A program made the translations under genes and the position numbers. The notes below the pieces were generated by a model. The model had not been told where the DNA came from and ran no database searches. It saw only the letters and a program-made list of their open reading frames with translations. Shown piece after piece: positions 52,226 through 60,963 of a DNA stretch of 64,000 nucleotides. Numbering within the stretch: position 1 is the first letter of the stretch; each line of letters opens with the position of its first letter. This DNA comes from Candidatus Binatia bacterium (GTDB taxonomy: Bacteria > Desulfobacterota > Binatia > Bin18), in contig JAJDTY010000043.1 in NCBI GenBank assembly GCA_022826945.1, positions 22,173 through 86,172 on the forward strand, written 5' to 3'.

Positions 52226-54759
52226 ACTGTCTCCTTCTCTTGTAGGGGTGAAACCGCGTAGTCCGTTCTCGGTGGCGGAGCGGACGCTGGCGTCGCCCCA
52301 TACACAAAACGCGGCTTGAAGGTGTTGAGGATGGCCGGCAGGAGCGTCATGGAGGCCAGCAGGCAGGCGCCCATGTTCAGCGCCATCATCGCTCCGAGAT
52401 AGAAATTAGGCTTGAAGTTGGAGGTCAGAAAGACCAGGAAGCCCCCAATCACCACCGCCGCATTAAAGAAAATGGCCTTGCCTGAGGTAGCCATGGTGGC
52501 CACGGTAATGGCCTCCGGGTTAACCAGGCCGTCTTTGGTTTTCAGTTGATATTTATTGAGAAAGTGGATGGTGTAATCGATCCCGATGCCGATCACCATG
52601 GAGGCGGTCATGGACTTTCCCACTTCGAGGGGGATGCCCAGCAGCCCCATGAGACCGAAGCTGAACACCATCACCGAGCTGATGGGAATGATATTGATCA
52701 GCCCGGCGACCACGGAGCGGAACATACAGGTGGTGAGCAGAAACACCGCCAGCAGCGAGGTAACCAGGCTGGTCAACTGCCCGGACACGACCAACTCGCT
52801 GAAGCGGTTGCTCATATAGCCCTGCCCGGCAAAGCCGATCCAGAACCCGTTCTTGGTCTCCCAGCCAATGACCGTGGGCGTGATACCGGCCACCCAGCGC
52901 CCGAACCGCACTGTCAGCGGATCGTGGTCGCCCGTCTGGCCACCGTTCTCCTCGACCCCGAATTCCCGAACCGCAAAGTCCTGAATCCGGTCGATCACGC
53001 GCTCGATATCAGCGCTGTGATCCGAGCGCAGAAAGAACGACACATTGGCGTGCTGATAGTCATAATCGACCACCTCGTCAAAATCGTCCGGGTCTCCGGA
53101 GAAGGAGTACAACAGCAGGTATTGGGCGATCAGGTCACGCGAGCCGGGAATGACCTCCATCTCCTTGCGATCCTCGTTCATGACCCGGTGCATGCGTTTG
53201 ATGAACTCGGCAATGGACAGCGAGCCACCCACAATCGGATCCTGTTCAACCGCGACTTGCAGACGGTCGAGCTTGTCCAGAAGATCCGGGTCTTTGAGCA
53301 GGTCGGGCGCGTGCCCCTCAATGGCCACGTAGATGGGCAGCGTGCCCTGAAACTTCTCCCGGAGAACCTCGTCGCCGATGCGGACCGGACTCTGCTTGTG
53401 GAACACGTCAATCCATGAGGAGTCGACGTAGAGGCGCTGTAGGCCGATCAGGCAGATGAACATGGTGCTGACCGCAATGCTCCATACCAGGAGTGGACGC
53501 CGGGCGACTCCTCGGCCCAGGCCGGACAGGGTCCGTGCGGCCCAGCCGGTGGCGGCCAGGTCTCTACTGCGGCTCATCTGGTTGCGCAAGCTGCGGCTGG
53601 CGGTCGGCGACAGCAAGCTCAGGACGGCCGGGAAAAAAGTCAGCGAGACCACCATCGCCGCCAGCACACCGACCGAGGTAAACACGCCGAAGTAGCGGAT
53701 GGGGACCATGGCCGCGGTCAGAAAGGACAGAAAGCCGGCCGCGGTCGTCAGGGCCGTGAACACCACCGGCTTCCACATTTCCTGCATAGCCGCCATAACG
53801 GCCGGCTCGGCGGCCGGTTCGGCTTGACCGAGAATTTCGTCGTAGTAACGGCTGAGAATATGAATGCCGTAGGCCACGCCGATCGCCATCAGCGTGACCG
53901 GCATCATGGTCGAGATAAAATACATGGGCACCCCGAGCCAGGCCATGAGACCCAGGCTCCAGATAACGGAGATGATCACCACGGCAAACGGCAGGAGGAC
54001 GCCGCGCAGACTGCGATAGGTCAGATAGAGAGTCCCGAGGACAATAAACAGGACCAGCGGCATGAAGCGTTCCATGTCGCTTCGCGCGTCTTCGGAAAAG
54101 GTCACCTCCATGGCTCCGCGACCGGCGATATGAAACTGCTCGGGCACGCCGGCCGCTTCTTTTTCCCGGATCATGTCCCGAATGGTGCGGTAGATCGCCG
54201 ACCGTCGGGCAACCCCCTCAAGCGTCCCCTCGGACGATTCCATCCGGGCCATAATGAGCAGGCCGGCGTCGTCGCGCGACACCACCCAGTCCACAAACAT
54301 GGCGTTGTCAAACAGGGCGTCCTTCAACGCGGCCAGGGCTTCGGCCGAGCGCGGCGGCTCTTCCATGAACGGATCGACCGCCATGCCGTCGCTGGTGCCG
54401 GTGATATTGTCCATGGTGGCCACGCTGGTCACGTCTTCATCCCGGACGGCCTTGATGCCCGGCAGGAGCGCAATTTTCTCGGAGAACTCTTTGACAATGC
54501 CCAGGGTACGCGGATTGAACACCCCGTTTTCCTGCGGGTTGTCGTTCAGGACGCCGACAATGATGAGATCCAGCATTCCAAAGCGCTCTTCCACCACGTC
54601 GTTGTAGTGCAGGACCGGATCATTGGGGGGGATCATGGATTCGGCATCGCTCTCGAAGCGCAGGTATTGGAGTTGCATGGCCGCAATGATCGTCACTCCC
54701 AGAACAGCCGCAATAACCAGAAAACGGAAACGGATGATGGTGCGAAAAATGGATTCCAT
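52222..54759 (-). CDS. RND-superfamily (MMPL-type) exporter
   Basis: An 845-residue inner-membrane exporter. One helix opens the protein (RFLVIAAVLGVTIIAAM), followed by a large periplasmic loop, five or six helices, a second periplasmic loop (about 440-610) and another helix bundle. GIGIDYTIHFLNKYQLK is the conserved TM motif that carries the proton-relay Asp. It belongs to the COG1033/HpnN-like branch, which handles lipids or hopanoids rather than drugs. It is preceded by TetR and followed by a LolA-like and a barrel gene, a four-gene envelope operon. Confidence 0.92.
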   Translation of the reverse strand: MESIFRTIIRFRFLVIAAVLGVTIIAAMQLQYLRFESDAESMIPPNDPVLHYNDVVEERFGMLDLIIVGVLNDNPQENGVFNPRTLGIVKEFSEKIALLPGIKAVRDEDVTSVATMDNITGTSDGMAVDPFMEEPPRSAEALAALKDALFDNAMFVDWVVSRDDAGLLIMARMESSEGTLEGVARRSAIYRTIRDMIREKEAAGVPEQFHIAGRGAMEVTFSEDARSDMERFMPLVLFIVLGTLYLTYRSLRGVLLPFAVVIISVIWSLGLMAWLGVPMYFISTMMPVTLMAIGVAYGIHILSRYYDEILGQAEPAAEPAVMAAMQEMWKPVVFTALTTAAGFLSFLTAAMVPIRYFGVFTSVGVLAAMVVSLTFFPAVLSLLSPTASRSLRNQMSRSRDLAATGWAARTLSGLGRGVARRPLLVWSIAVSTMFICLIGLQRLYVDSSWIDVFHKQSPVRIGDEVLREKFQGTLPIYVAIEGHAPDLLKDPDLLDKLDRLQVAVEQDPIVGGSLSIAEFIKRMHRVMNEDRKEMEVIPGSRDLIAQYLLLYSFSGDPDDFDEVVDYDYQHANVSFFLRSDHSADIERVIDRIQDFAVREFGVEENGGQTGDHDPLTVRFGRWVAGITPTVIGWETKNGFWIGFAGQGYMSNRFSELVVSGQLTSLVTSLLAVFLLTTCMFRSVVAGLINIIPISSVMVFSFGLMGLLGIPLEVGKSMTASMVIGIGIDYTIHFLNKYQLKTKDGLVNPEAITVATMATSGKAIFFNAAVVIGGFLVFLTSNFKPNFYLGAMMALNMGACLLASMTLLPAILNTFKPRFVYGATPASAPPPRTDYAVSPLQEKETV

Positions 54760-54770
54760 GCAGTGTTCCT

Positions 54771-55484
54771 CTATCCTGCCGGTGCACTCCTGGCTCTGCG
54801 CGTGGTCTGACTCGGAGCGCGTTTCCGAGACACACGGACACTCCTCGGTTTGGTTTTTGTCTGACCGGGTTCAACGGTGAGTAGGGCCAGAACCAGATCC
54901 GGCAAGGCGGTCAGCACCTGCTCGCCGGACAGCTTCGAGTCCATATGGCCCACGAGTTTCTGTCCCCGCAGGGTGTGAATCACGAGGCCAATAATGGCCA
55001 GCGGGACCATCTGGACCGGCAGCGGCTTCAGTTCGCCCTGACGCACGCCGCGCGCCACAATGTCCTGCACGGCACGGTGCGCCCGCGAGAACCAGCGTTC
55101 GGCCAGCACCGCGGCAATGGCATGATGGTCATCAATGGTGCGTTGCACCATCTGAAACCGGTGCGGCGCGTCATGATAGGCGTCAATGAATACCTGTACC
55201 ACGGCCCGGATCTGTGCCTCGGGCTCGGTCCCGTCCGCGGCAATGGCCTCAATCTGCGTGACCACTCCGCTCACCGCCTCCTCAAGCAGGGTTTGATACA
55301 GGGCCTCTTTACTGTCGTAGTAGTGATAGATGAGAGCCTTGGTCGCACCGGCCTGTTCGGCAATCTCCCGAATCGAGGTGCCGTCAAAACCACGCTCGGC
55401 AAACAGCGCTTCAGCAACCGTCCCAATCTTGGCGCGGTAGTCCGGCGACGAAGCTGTTTTGATGGGACGGGTCATAACAGGCAT
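54771..55484 (-). CDS. TetR-family regulator of the RND operon
   Basis: A 237-residue repressor. The HTH is at about residues 17-63: AKIGTVAEALFAERGFDGT, then SIREIAEQAGATKALIYHYYDSKEALY. The C-terminal part is helical with a basic tail (about 200-237). It is the first gene of the RND operon, 11 bp upstream of the exporter, and an imperfect palindrome overlies its promoter, so self-repression is likely. The start may be this ATG or the next one three codons in. Confidence 0.93.
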   Translation of the reverse strand: MPVMTRPIKTASSPDYRAKIGTVAEALFAERGFDGTSIREIAEQAGATKALIYHYYDSKEALYQTLLEEAVSGVVTQIEAIAADGTEPEAQIRAVVQVFIDAYHDAPHRFQMVQRTIDDHHAIAAVLAERWFSRAHRAVQDIVARGVRQGELKPLPVQMVPLAIIGLVIHTLRGQKLVGHMDSKLSGEQVLTALPDLVLALLTVEPGQTKTKPRSVRVSRKRAPSQTTRRARSAPAG

Positions 55485-55487
55485 TAA

Positions 55488-55507
55488 TTAACCGAACGGA
55501 CAGTTAA
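55488..55507. promoter_or_regulatory. candidate TetR operator overlapping the tetR promoter
   Basis: The 20-bp sequence TTAACCGAACGGACAGTTAA is an imperfect inverted repeat (half-sites TTAACCGA and TTAACTGT). On the minus strand it lies between TTGACT and AATTAA with 17-base spacing, just before the ATG. It also stands 106 bp from the divergent LLM gene start. Confidence 0.55.
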
Positions 55508-55612
55508 GTCAAGACCGGTTGAAGAAAGACGGGCACCCCAGGAGGGGGCAGACTTCCAGCCCAATCCCGCTATACTTGGTGGGAGCAACCAACCGATGCC
55601 GAGGAGAACCGT

Positions 55613-56578
55613 GTGAAATTTGGCATCCTTCAATTCTTTAGCTGGCCGGGACGTCGGACAGAGATTGCGACGGTGTATCAACGTGGTTTGGAACGTATCC
55701 AGATCATGGATCAAAACGGATATGACGCGGTCTGGCTGACCGAGCATCATTTTAACGACTACAGCGTCTGCCCTTCGATTCCGGTCATTGGAACGTATGC
55801 CGCGGCCCGTACCAAGCATCTTCGGATCGGAGCTGGCGTGTGCCTGGCCAACTTCTACCACCCGCTCCGCCTGGCCGAGGAAATCGCACTGCTCGATACG
55901 CTGTCCGGCGGCCGGGTCAATTGGGGGGCCGGGCGCGGATTTGACCTGAGAGAGTTCAAAGCCTTCGGCGTGTCCGTCGGGGATAGCCACGCCCGCTTTC
56001 GGGAGACCATGGACATTGTGATCAAAGCCTGGACCAACGACCGTCTGACCTATACGGGCCAGTATTTTTCTTTTGAGGATGTCGAAGTTCTGCCCAAGCC
56101 CCTGCAAAAACCGCACCCACCCGTGTGGGCCGCAGCCTCTTCGCCGTTAGCTATTGAGTGGGCCGCTTCTGTCGGTCATTCGATTCTCATGGACCCGCAC
56201 GCCACCCATGCGGAACTGGGCCATAAATGGGAACTGTACCGGGATACGCTCACCCGCCACGGCTATTCCATTGAAGGCCGTCAGATCCCCATGGCGCGTC
56301 TCCTCGCCATTGCTTCTACCCAGGAAAAAGCCGCCGAAGTCGCCCGCCAGGGAGCCAAATGGCTGGTGGATACCTATGTGCCGCCCGAGATGTATGGCAC
56401 CGGCGACCCGGTCCAGCGCTATGTTGACGAAGTCGTCATTCACGGTACGCCGGAGAGAGTCAGAGACGAACTCGCGCGCCTGCATGAAGAAATCCATCTG
56501 GACTACATCATCGGCGCGCCGCTGAGCCATGAGAGCTTTCTCCAATTCACGGACCAGGTGTTGCCTCAGATGGGCTAG
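55613..56578 (+). CDS. LLM-class flavin-dependent oxidoreductase
   Basis: A 321-residue luciferase-like enzyme. MKFGILQFFSWPGRRTE opens it; YDAVWLTEHHFNDYSVCPS and HLRIGAGVCLANFYHPLRLAEE with GRVNWGAGRGFDLREF follow. It starts at GTG 55613 with GAGGAGAACC upstream. It is divergent from the TetR/RND operon and 20 bp before another LLM gene, which suggests co-transcription. Sequence similarity to the other LLM genes here is only moderate. Confidence 0.9.
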   Translation: MKFGILQFFSWPGRRTEIATVYQRGLERIQIMDQNGYDAVWLTEHHFNDYSVCPSIPVIGTYAAARTKHLRIGAGVCLANFYHPLRLAEEIALLDTLSGGRVNWGAGRGFDLREFKAFGVSVGDSHARFRETMDIVIKAWTNDRLTYTGQYFSFEDVEVLPKPLQKPHPPVWAAASSPLAIEWAASVGHSILMDPHATHAELGHKWELYRDTLTRHGYSIEGRQIPMARLLAIASTQEKAAEVARQGAKWLVDTYVPPEMYGTGDPVQRYVDEVVIHGTPERVRDELARLHEEIHLDYIIGAPLSHESFLQFTDQVLPQMG

Positions 56579-56598
56579 CACCCAAGAAGGATTACGGC

Positions 56599-57645
56599 AT
56601 GAGTGATGTTGCGTTCGGTATCTTTGATCACCTGGAACGCAGGGCAGACTCGCTGGGTGAGTTGTATGAGGGCCGCATGCGACTCCTCAAAATGGCTGAC
56701 GAAGCCGGTTTTTACGGCTATCACCTGGCCGAACACCACGCCACGCCGCTGGGCATGGCCCCGTCTCCGAGTGTCTTCCTCTCGGCGGCCATTCAACACA
56801 CCAAGCGCATCCGTTTAGGGCCGCTGGTGTATTTGCTACCGCTGTATCATCCGCTGCGGCTGATCAGTGAAATCTGCATGCTCGACCATATGAGCAACGG
56901 CCGCCTGGAAATCGGGGTCGGACGCGGTGTGTCGCCGTTTGAGCAGGCCTATTTTGAGGTGCCGTTTTTGCACTCGCGGGCGATGTTCGAGGAAGCCCTG
57001 GAGATGGTCACCGCCGGCCTGCACCAGGAGCGACTCACCTACGAAGGCAAGTATTATCAGTGTGCCGATGTCCCGATGGAGCTGCATCCCAAGCAGGCGC
57101 CCAACCCGCCGTTCTGGTACGGGGTGATCAATGCGAACAGCCTCCGCTTTGCCGCGGAGCGCGGCATGCATATGGCGAGCGGCGGACCCAACAGCGGAAT
57201 CAAAGAGCTGACCGCCCAGTACACAGAGATGTGGGCACAGAATCGGGACAATCCGCTCAACCTCAACCCCCAGATCGAAACGCCAAAGATGGGCGCGTTC
57301 CGCCATGTTTTTGTGGCGGACACGGACCAGGAAGCCGAAGCCATCGCCACACCGGCCTATAAGGATTACTACGCCAACATCGAAAAGCTGTGGCTCGACT
57401 TCGGCGTGGCCCACACCCTGTTCACCCCCGACCTCCGGGTCGCCCGCAGCCTGGATGTCGCCCTCGTCGGCTCTCCCAGCCGGGTGCAGGACGAGATTGC
57501 CAAATTCTTTGAGGCCAGCGGCTGCAACTATATTCTGGTGTCGTTCGCCTGGGGCAGTCTGACCCAGGCGCAGTCCGAGCGCTCAATGGAATTATTCGCC
57601 AGCCAGGTCATGCCGCAGTTCGGGTCGGCCTCCGCCTCAGTATAG
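56599..57645 (+). CDS. LLM-class flavin-dependent oxidoreductase
   Basis: A 348-residue luciferase-like enzyme. FYGYHLAEHHATPLGMAPSPS, TKRIRLGPLVYLLPLYHPLR and GRLEIGVGRGVSPFEQAYF are typical. A C-terminal GSPSRVQDEIAKFFEASGCNY closes the barrel. AAGAAGGATTACGGC precedes the ATG. It appears to be co-transcribed with the LLM gene before it. Two unlike LLM enzymes in one operon may act on successive or alternative substrates. Confidence 0.92.
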   Translation: MSDVAFGIFDHLERRADSLGELYEGRMRLLKMADEAGFYGYHLAEHHATPLGMAPSPSVFLSAAIQHTKRIRLGPLVYLLPLYHPLRLISEICMLDHMSNGRLEIGVGRGVSPFEQAYFEVPFLHSRAMFEEALEMVTAGLHQERLTYEGKYYQCADVPMELHPKQAPNPPFWYGVINANSLRFAAERGMHMASGGPNSGIKELTAQYTEMWAQNRDNPLNLNPQIETPKMGAFRHVFVADTDQEAEAIATPAYKDYYANIEKLWLDFGVAHTLFTPDLRVARSLDVALVGSPSRVQDEIAKFFEASGCNYILVSFAWGSLTQAQSERSMELFASQVMPQFGSASASV

Positions 57646-57699
57646 ATTCACTGGGACAGATGGTCCAAAATCTTTGCTTTGCGGCTACACTGACCTGCG

Positions 57700-58347
57700 T
57701 TACCCCGGCGTCTTCCGTCTCTTCGTCTCCCGCCCAATCCGCACGTTCCACCAGACTATCAGCGGAGTTATCACAATGGTGGGCAGGAGCCAGGCCAGCC
57801 ATACGGGGTCGGTCTCCATGTTGACGACTACCACTGCGGTGACGGTTGCGATGGTTCCCGCCAGCATATTAGTGAGATGCCGGGCGATACGCTGCTTGCC
57901 GGACGCTCGCCGACCGGTGTGGAAACGGGCGTCAACGGTACTCAGTGCCACCGCGATGCTCCCAAATACCGCCATCGTTATCCACTGAGAACTACCCGAC
58001 AAGAGAAGGACAGCACCGTAGCTCCACATCCCTAACCCGGTCAGCCCCATGACTGCCACCGCGGCCCAGTCTATCGGCCGGGCGTGCCCGTGTCTGTTCC
58101 GGGCAAAGCGCCAGCCGGCAAATACCAGATAGAAACTGAATAGAGCGATCAGCGCTAGGAACACGTTGGACCCGAGCATCGCCAGTGGTAGCGCGGTAAT
58201 AAAGATCACCGTCATTGCGATAGCATAGACCCGCCCGGCTCTTATGTGATAAGTGCCGCCCTTGGCCGTTATCAGTGCGATAATGGCCGTCGCCAGCGCA
58301 ACTGAGCCTGCTGCGATGTGAGTCATGAGGAGGACGGTACCGATCAT
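57700..58347 (-). CDS. multi-pass membrane protein, DUF2306-like
   Basis: A 215-residue integral membrane protein with about six or seven helices. THIAAGSVALATAIIALITAKGG (first helix, His within) and HIRAGRVYAIAMTVIFITALPLA fit the DUF2306-type pattern, with paired His residues that may bind haem or metal. The ATG at 58347 is used because the homology and hydrophobic start begin there. It converges on the LLM operon. Function unknown. Confidence 0.72.
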   Translation of the reverse strand: MIGTVLLMTHIAAGSVALATAIIALITAKGGTYHIRAGRVYAIAMTVIFITALPLAMLGSNVFLALIALFSFYLVFAGWRFARNRHGHARPIDWAAVAVMGLTGLGMWSYGAVLLLSGSSQWITMAVFGSIAVALSTVDARFHTGRRASGKQRIARHLTNMLAGTIATVTAVVVVNMETDPVWLAWLLPTIVITPLIVWWNVRIGRETKRRKTPG

Positions 58348-58568
58348 ATGATCTCTTTCCAGTGCTCCCAAAGGTTGAGCGCGATTATCGTAGGTCCGAA
58401 GTAGACTTCCCTTGTACCGTACCCGAGCCTTGAGTATCGTCAACAGTGGAGGAATTCATGTGAAGACCGGAGGTCGGATTACGCCCCGCTAATCCGACCT
58501 CCCAGGATGGCGATCAGGGAAGTCCAAACAGAGAGCATTGGAATTTTGGAGGAAACGCCTGGAAAATT
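58348..58568. other. gap before repeat B
   Basis: The part 58348-58480 is the promoter side of the membrane-protein gene and shows no extra gene. The part from 58479 is read by a doubtful minus-strand small frame (see 58479-58676). Confidence 0.3.
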
Positions 58569-58676
58569 GCGTTCCCGGCAGAAGTCAGAAAAACCGCAGC
58601 AGATACACCCGTCCCGGGCAGATTGGGGAATAAGAGCCTTGTCGCGATGGCGCACCCGCAGCCGCTCGAACGCCAT
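58479..58676 (-). CDS. doubtful small Cys-containing protein from repeat B
   Basis: A 65-codon minus-strand frame that starts MAFERLRVRHRDK and contains GCICCGFSDFCRERNF. AAGGAGGTTGCTTAAT stands just before the ATG, an excellent ribosome site. The other copy of the repeat keeps both the site and the first 12 codons but then changes frame. It could be a remnant of a mobile gene rather than a working protein. Confidence 0.25.
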   Translation of the reverse strand: MAFERLRVRHRDKALIPQSARDGCICCGFSDFCRERNFPGVSSKIPMLSVWTSLIAILGGRISGA

Positions 58677-58716
58677 ATTAAGCAACCTCCTTGCTCTCAA
58701 CGAATACCGTGCCGGG
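58569..58716. repeat. direct repeat B, copy 1, left of vapBC
   Basis: About 148 bp that align with 59557-59698. Both begin GCGTTCCCGGCAG and end CGTGCCGGG, with scattered substitutions and a few short indels. The central block CGCACCCGCAGCCGCTCGAA is identical. The VapBC pair lies between the two copies, at a spacing of 988 bp. Confidence 0.85.
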
Positions 58717-58776
58717 TAATCAGCGTTCCTACGGCGATCCTTTGACATGTGGGTAACATGTAAGTATGTTGGCCCA

Positions 58777-59007
58777 ATGTCCAAAATGATTCAGCTACGC
58801 AATGTTCCTGATGAGCTTCATCGGATTCTCAAGTCGAGGGCGGCGTTGGCCGGGATGTCGCTTTCGGACTACTTGATCGCAGAGCTCGTGCGTCACGCCG
58901 AGTGTCCGACCCTGGAGGAGTTATGCCGAAGGCTGCGGGGTCGAACGCCTTTTCGTCCAACCCTGACACCAGCACAGATTATCCGAGAAGAACGGGACAG
59001 GCTGTGA
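58777..59007 (+). CDS. FitA-like ribbon-helix-helix antitoxin (VapB type)
   Basis: A 76-residue antitoxin. SKMIQLRNVPDELHRILKSRAA is the RHH DNA-binding part, and MSLSDYLIAELVRHAE its second helix. The C-terminal tail binds the toxin active site in known pairs. The ATG at 58777 begins the homologous part. Its stop overlaps the toxin start (GTGA), so the two are coupled. Confidence 0.9.
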   Translation: MSKMIQLRNVPDELHRILKSRAALAGMSLSDYLIAELVRHAECPTLEELCRRLRGRTPFRPTLTPAQIIREERDRL

Positions 59008-59420
59008 TCGTCGTTGACGCTTCGGCCATCTTGGCGCTCCTCCTGAATACAACCGAGGCGTCGAATATTGAGAGGCGTCTTGTCGGAGCTTCCGAGTCCC
59101 TGCATGCCCCTCATCTGATTGATCTTGAGATAACGCATGTCCTGCGACGGTACGTATCCCTGGGCCAGTTGACACCGCAACAGGGAAAACGCGGTCTCAC
59201 TGAGGTCACTGATTTCCAGATTATTCGTTACCCACACTCCCCTTTTCTGCCACGTATATGGGCGTTGCGTCACAATACCACGGCCTATGATGCGGTGTAC
59301 TTGGCTCTGGCAGAGAGCCTTCCAGCACCATTGGTCACCTGTGATGCCCGGTTGGCAGCGGCTGCCGGGCACCGCGCGACCATCGAACTGTTCGGGGCCG
59401 ACGGCCCTGAAGTGCCCTGA
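59004..59420 (+). CDS. vapC: PIN-domain toxin (VapC type)
   Basis: A 138-residue PIN ribonuclease. Acidic active-site residues are visible: Asp5 in VVDASAI, Glu in LIDLEITHVLRR, Asp in TAYDAVYLALAE and Asp in TCDARLA. It begins with GTG at 59004, overlapping the antitoxin stop, and the longer upstream frame overlaps the antitoxin and is not used. It would cleave tRNA or other RNA when free. The pair is bounded by direct repeats B, so it may have moved as a cassette. Confidence 0.93.
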   Translation: MIVVDASAILALLLNTTEASNIERRLVGASESLHAPHLIDLEITHVLRRYVSLGQLTPQQGKRGLTEVTDFQIIRYPHSPFLPRIWALRHNTTAYDAVYLALAESLPAPLVTCDARLAAAAGHRATIELFGADGPEVP

Positions 59421-59556
59421 CTGTCAGTGTCAATAGCGGCCTGCGGACGACAGTTGTTGCACACGCTAACCTGGGCGGTGAGGAGAAAATTTCCAAGCTG
59501 ACCCACTACCCAAAACAGGAAGAAGTGGCGTTTTGGGATCAACGCAGGTAGACTCT

Positions 59557-59698
59557 GCGTTCCCGGCAGCAGTCGGAAGAACCGCAACAGATACGCTCGC
59601 CCCGGCCGGATTGAGGAAGCATTGTCGCGATGACGCACCCGCAGCCGCTCGAACGCCATATTGAGCAACCTCCTGCTCTCAACGAACACCGTGCCGGG
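59557..59698. repeat. direct repeat B, copy 2, right of vapBC
   Basis: Second copy of the element at 58569. It has the same minus-strand AGGAGGTTGCTCAAT ribosome site followed by ATG and the codons for MAFERLRVRHRD. On the plus strand it overlaps the first codons of the open frame of the FMN dehydrogenase, so that start is doubtful. Confidence 0.85.
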
Positions 59699-60931
59699 CT
59701 GCGGCTGCTGCAACCCTACCTCCGGCGTGCACATGCCAGAAGTGCGAAGCATTGGGCCAGAGCGGTCGAAAAATGCGTCACCATAGACCATCTCCGTCAA
59801 GTGATGGAGAAGCGCGTACCGCCGATTGTGAGAGAATATTATCGTGGCGGTGCCGACAACGAAATCACGCTCAGAGATAATGTCGAAGCCTTTCAAAGAG
59901 AACGCTTTAAGCCGAGAAGTGCGGTCCAGCTTGACGCAGTCGAGATGCGGACTGAAATTCTGGGACACTCCATTGCGCTGCCGGTTATCGCCGCTCCGAT
60001 AGGCAGTCCGCGCATGCTCTGGCCCCGTGGCGAAGCCGCCGCGGCCAAGGCAATCGGTGAAGCCGGGACGATCTGCACGCTCTCCACCCTGACGGGGACG
60101 GACCTGGAAGAGGTCAGCGCCGCCTCGCCAGGACCGTGTTGGTATCAACTGTATCTCGTTGGTGGAAAAGAGGTCGCCGCCCGCAGTATCGAACGGGCGA
60201 AAAACGCCGGCTATTCCGCGCTGGTGCTGACCATTGATACCGCGGTCGCCGGGAACCGCGCCCGGCACGAATGGTTAGGCGCCTCACGGGCGATTCATGG
60301 AACGCCCTGGCAAAAACTGAAATTCGGCCCGCAAATGCTCCCCCATCTCTCCTGGCTGCAGAGCTTTTATGCGGACGGCGGGATGATGCAGTTCCGCAAT
60401 GTCATTCTGAACGACGGCCAGCCGATGCCCTACGCGGACGTTGGGGCGCAACTGCGCACTTCGGTGGTCACCTGGGAGCATCTGCCCTGGATTCGGGAAA
60501 TCTGGGGGACGGACAAGCCTATCCTCATGAAGGGCGTACAGTGTGTCGAAGATGCCCGGCTGGCGGTCGAGCATGGAGTAGACGGCATTGTCATATCCAA
60601 CCACGGTGGACGTCAGATGGACCGCGTTTACCCAACCCTCTACATCCTGAAAGACGTCGCGGCCGAACTCAAGGACTCCGCGATGACCATCTTGTTGGAC
60701 GGCGGCATTCGTTCCGGCGGGGATGTCGTCATTGCCCTCGCCCACGGCGCGGATGCGGTCTTAGCTGGACGGGCGTATGTGTATGGTCTTGGGGCGGGTG
60801 GAGAAGCGGGGGTCCGTAAGGCGTTTGCCATCCTGAAAAAAGAGATTGAGGATACCCTGCGGCTCCTGGGCTGCGCCTCAATCCACGACCTGAATGCCAA
60901 AGAGCATCTGTTGCCGTATCCCTTTCAGTAG
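59630..60931 (+). CDS. FMN-dependent 2-hydroxyacid dehydrogenase/oxidase
   Basis: A 433-codon frame whose catalytic part (from about residue 52, TIDHLRQVMEKRVPPIV) is a glycolate/lactate oxidase-type TIM barrel. FMN and active-site motifs are APIGSPR, WYQLYL, LTIDTAVAGNRARHE, and SNHGGRQMD with His325 and Arg328 in this numbering; LLDGGIRSGGDV and GRAYVYGLGAGG follow. It oxidises 2-hydroxyacids (substrate unknown). The first 23 residues come from repeat B, so the true start is probably later (ATG 59804 or a lost one). It ends near the converging GST gene. Confidence 0.88.
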   Translation: MTHPQPLERHIEQPPALNEHRAGLRLLQPYLRRAHARSAKHWARAVEKCVTIDHLRQVMEKRVPPIVREYYRGGADNEITLRDNVEAFQRERFKPRSAVQLDAVEMRTEILGHSIALPVIAAPIGSPRMLWPRGEAAAAKAIGEAGTICTLSTLTGTDLEEVSAASPGPCWYQLYLVGGKEVAARSIERAKNAGYSALVLTIDTAVAGNRARHEWLGASRAIHGTPWQKLKFGPQMLPHLSWLQSFYADGGMMQFRNVILNDGQPMPYADVGAQLRTSVVTWEHLPWIREIWGTDKPILMKGVQCVEDARLAVEHGVDGIVISNHGGRQMDRVYPTLYILKDVAAELKDSAMTILLDGGIRSGGDVVIALAHGADAVLAGRAYVYGLGAGGEAGVRKAFAILKKEIEDTLRLLGCASIHDLNAKEHLLPYPFQ

Positions 60932-60963
60932 AGGAGCCGCTCCCCGCCTGAGCGGGAACGGTT

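Noticed and set aside
53824..54810. Long plus-strand frame of 328 codons
   Set aside because: Opposite the RND exporter; rich in His and Asp with no domain-like order.
59285..60268. Minus-strand frame of 327 codons over the FMN dehydrogenase
   Set aside because: It merges repeat B with antisense of a clear enzyme; only the short MAFERL start has a ribosome site.
59630..60931. MftD of a mycofactocin cluster
   Set aside because: The fold is the same, but no mycofactocin precursor, MftB or MftC gene is nearby, and the small Cys-containing frame in repeat B does not end like a mycofactocin precursor.
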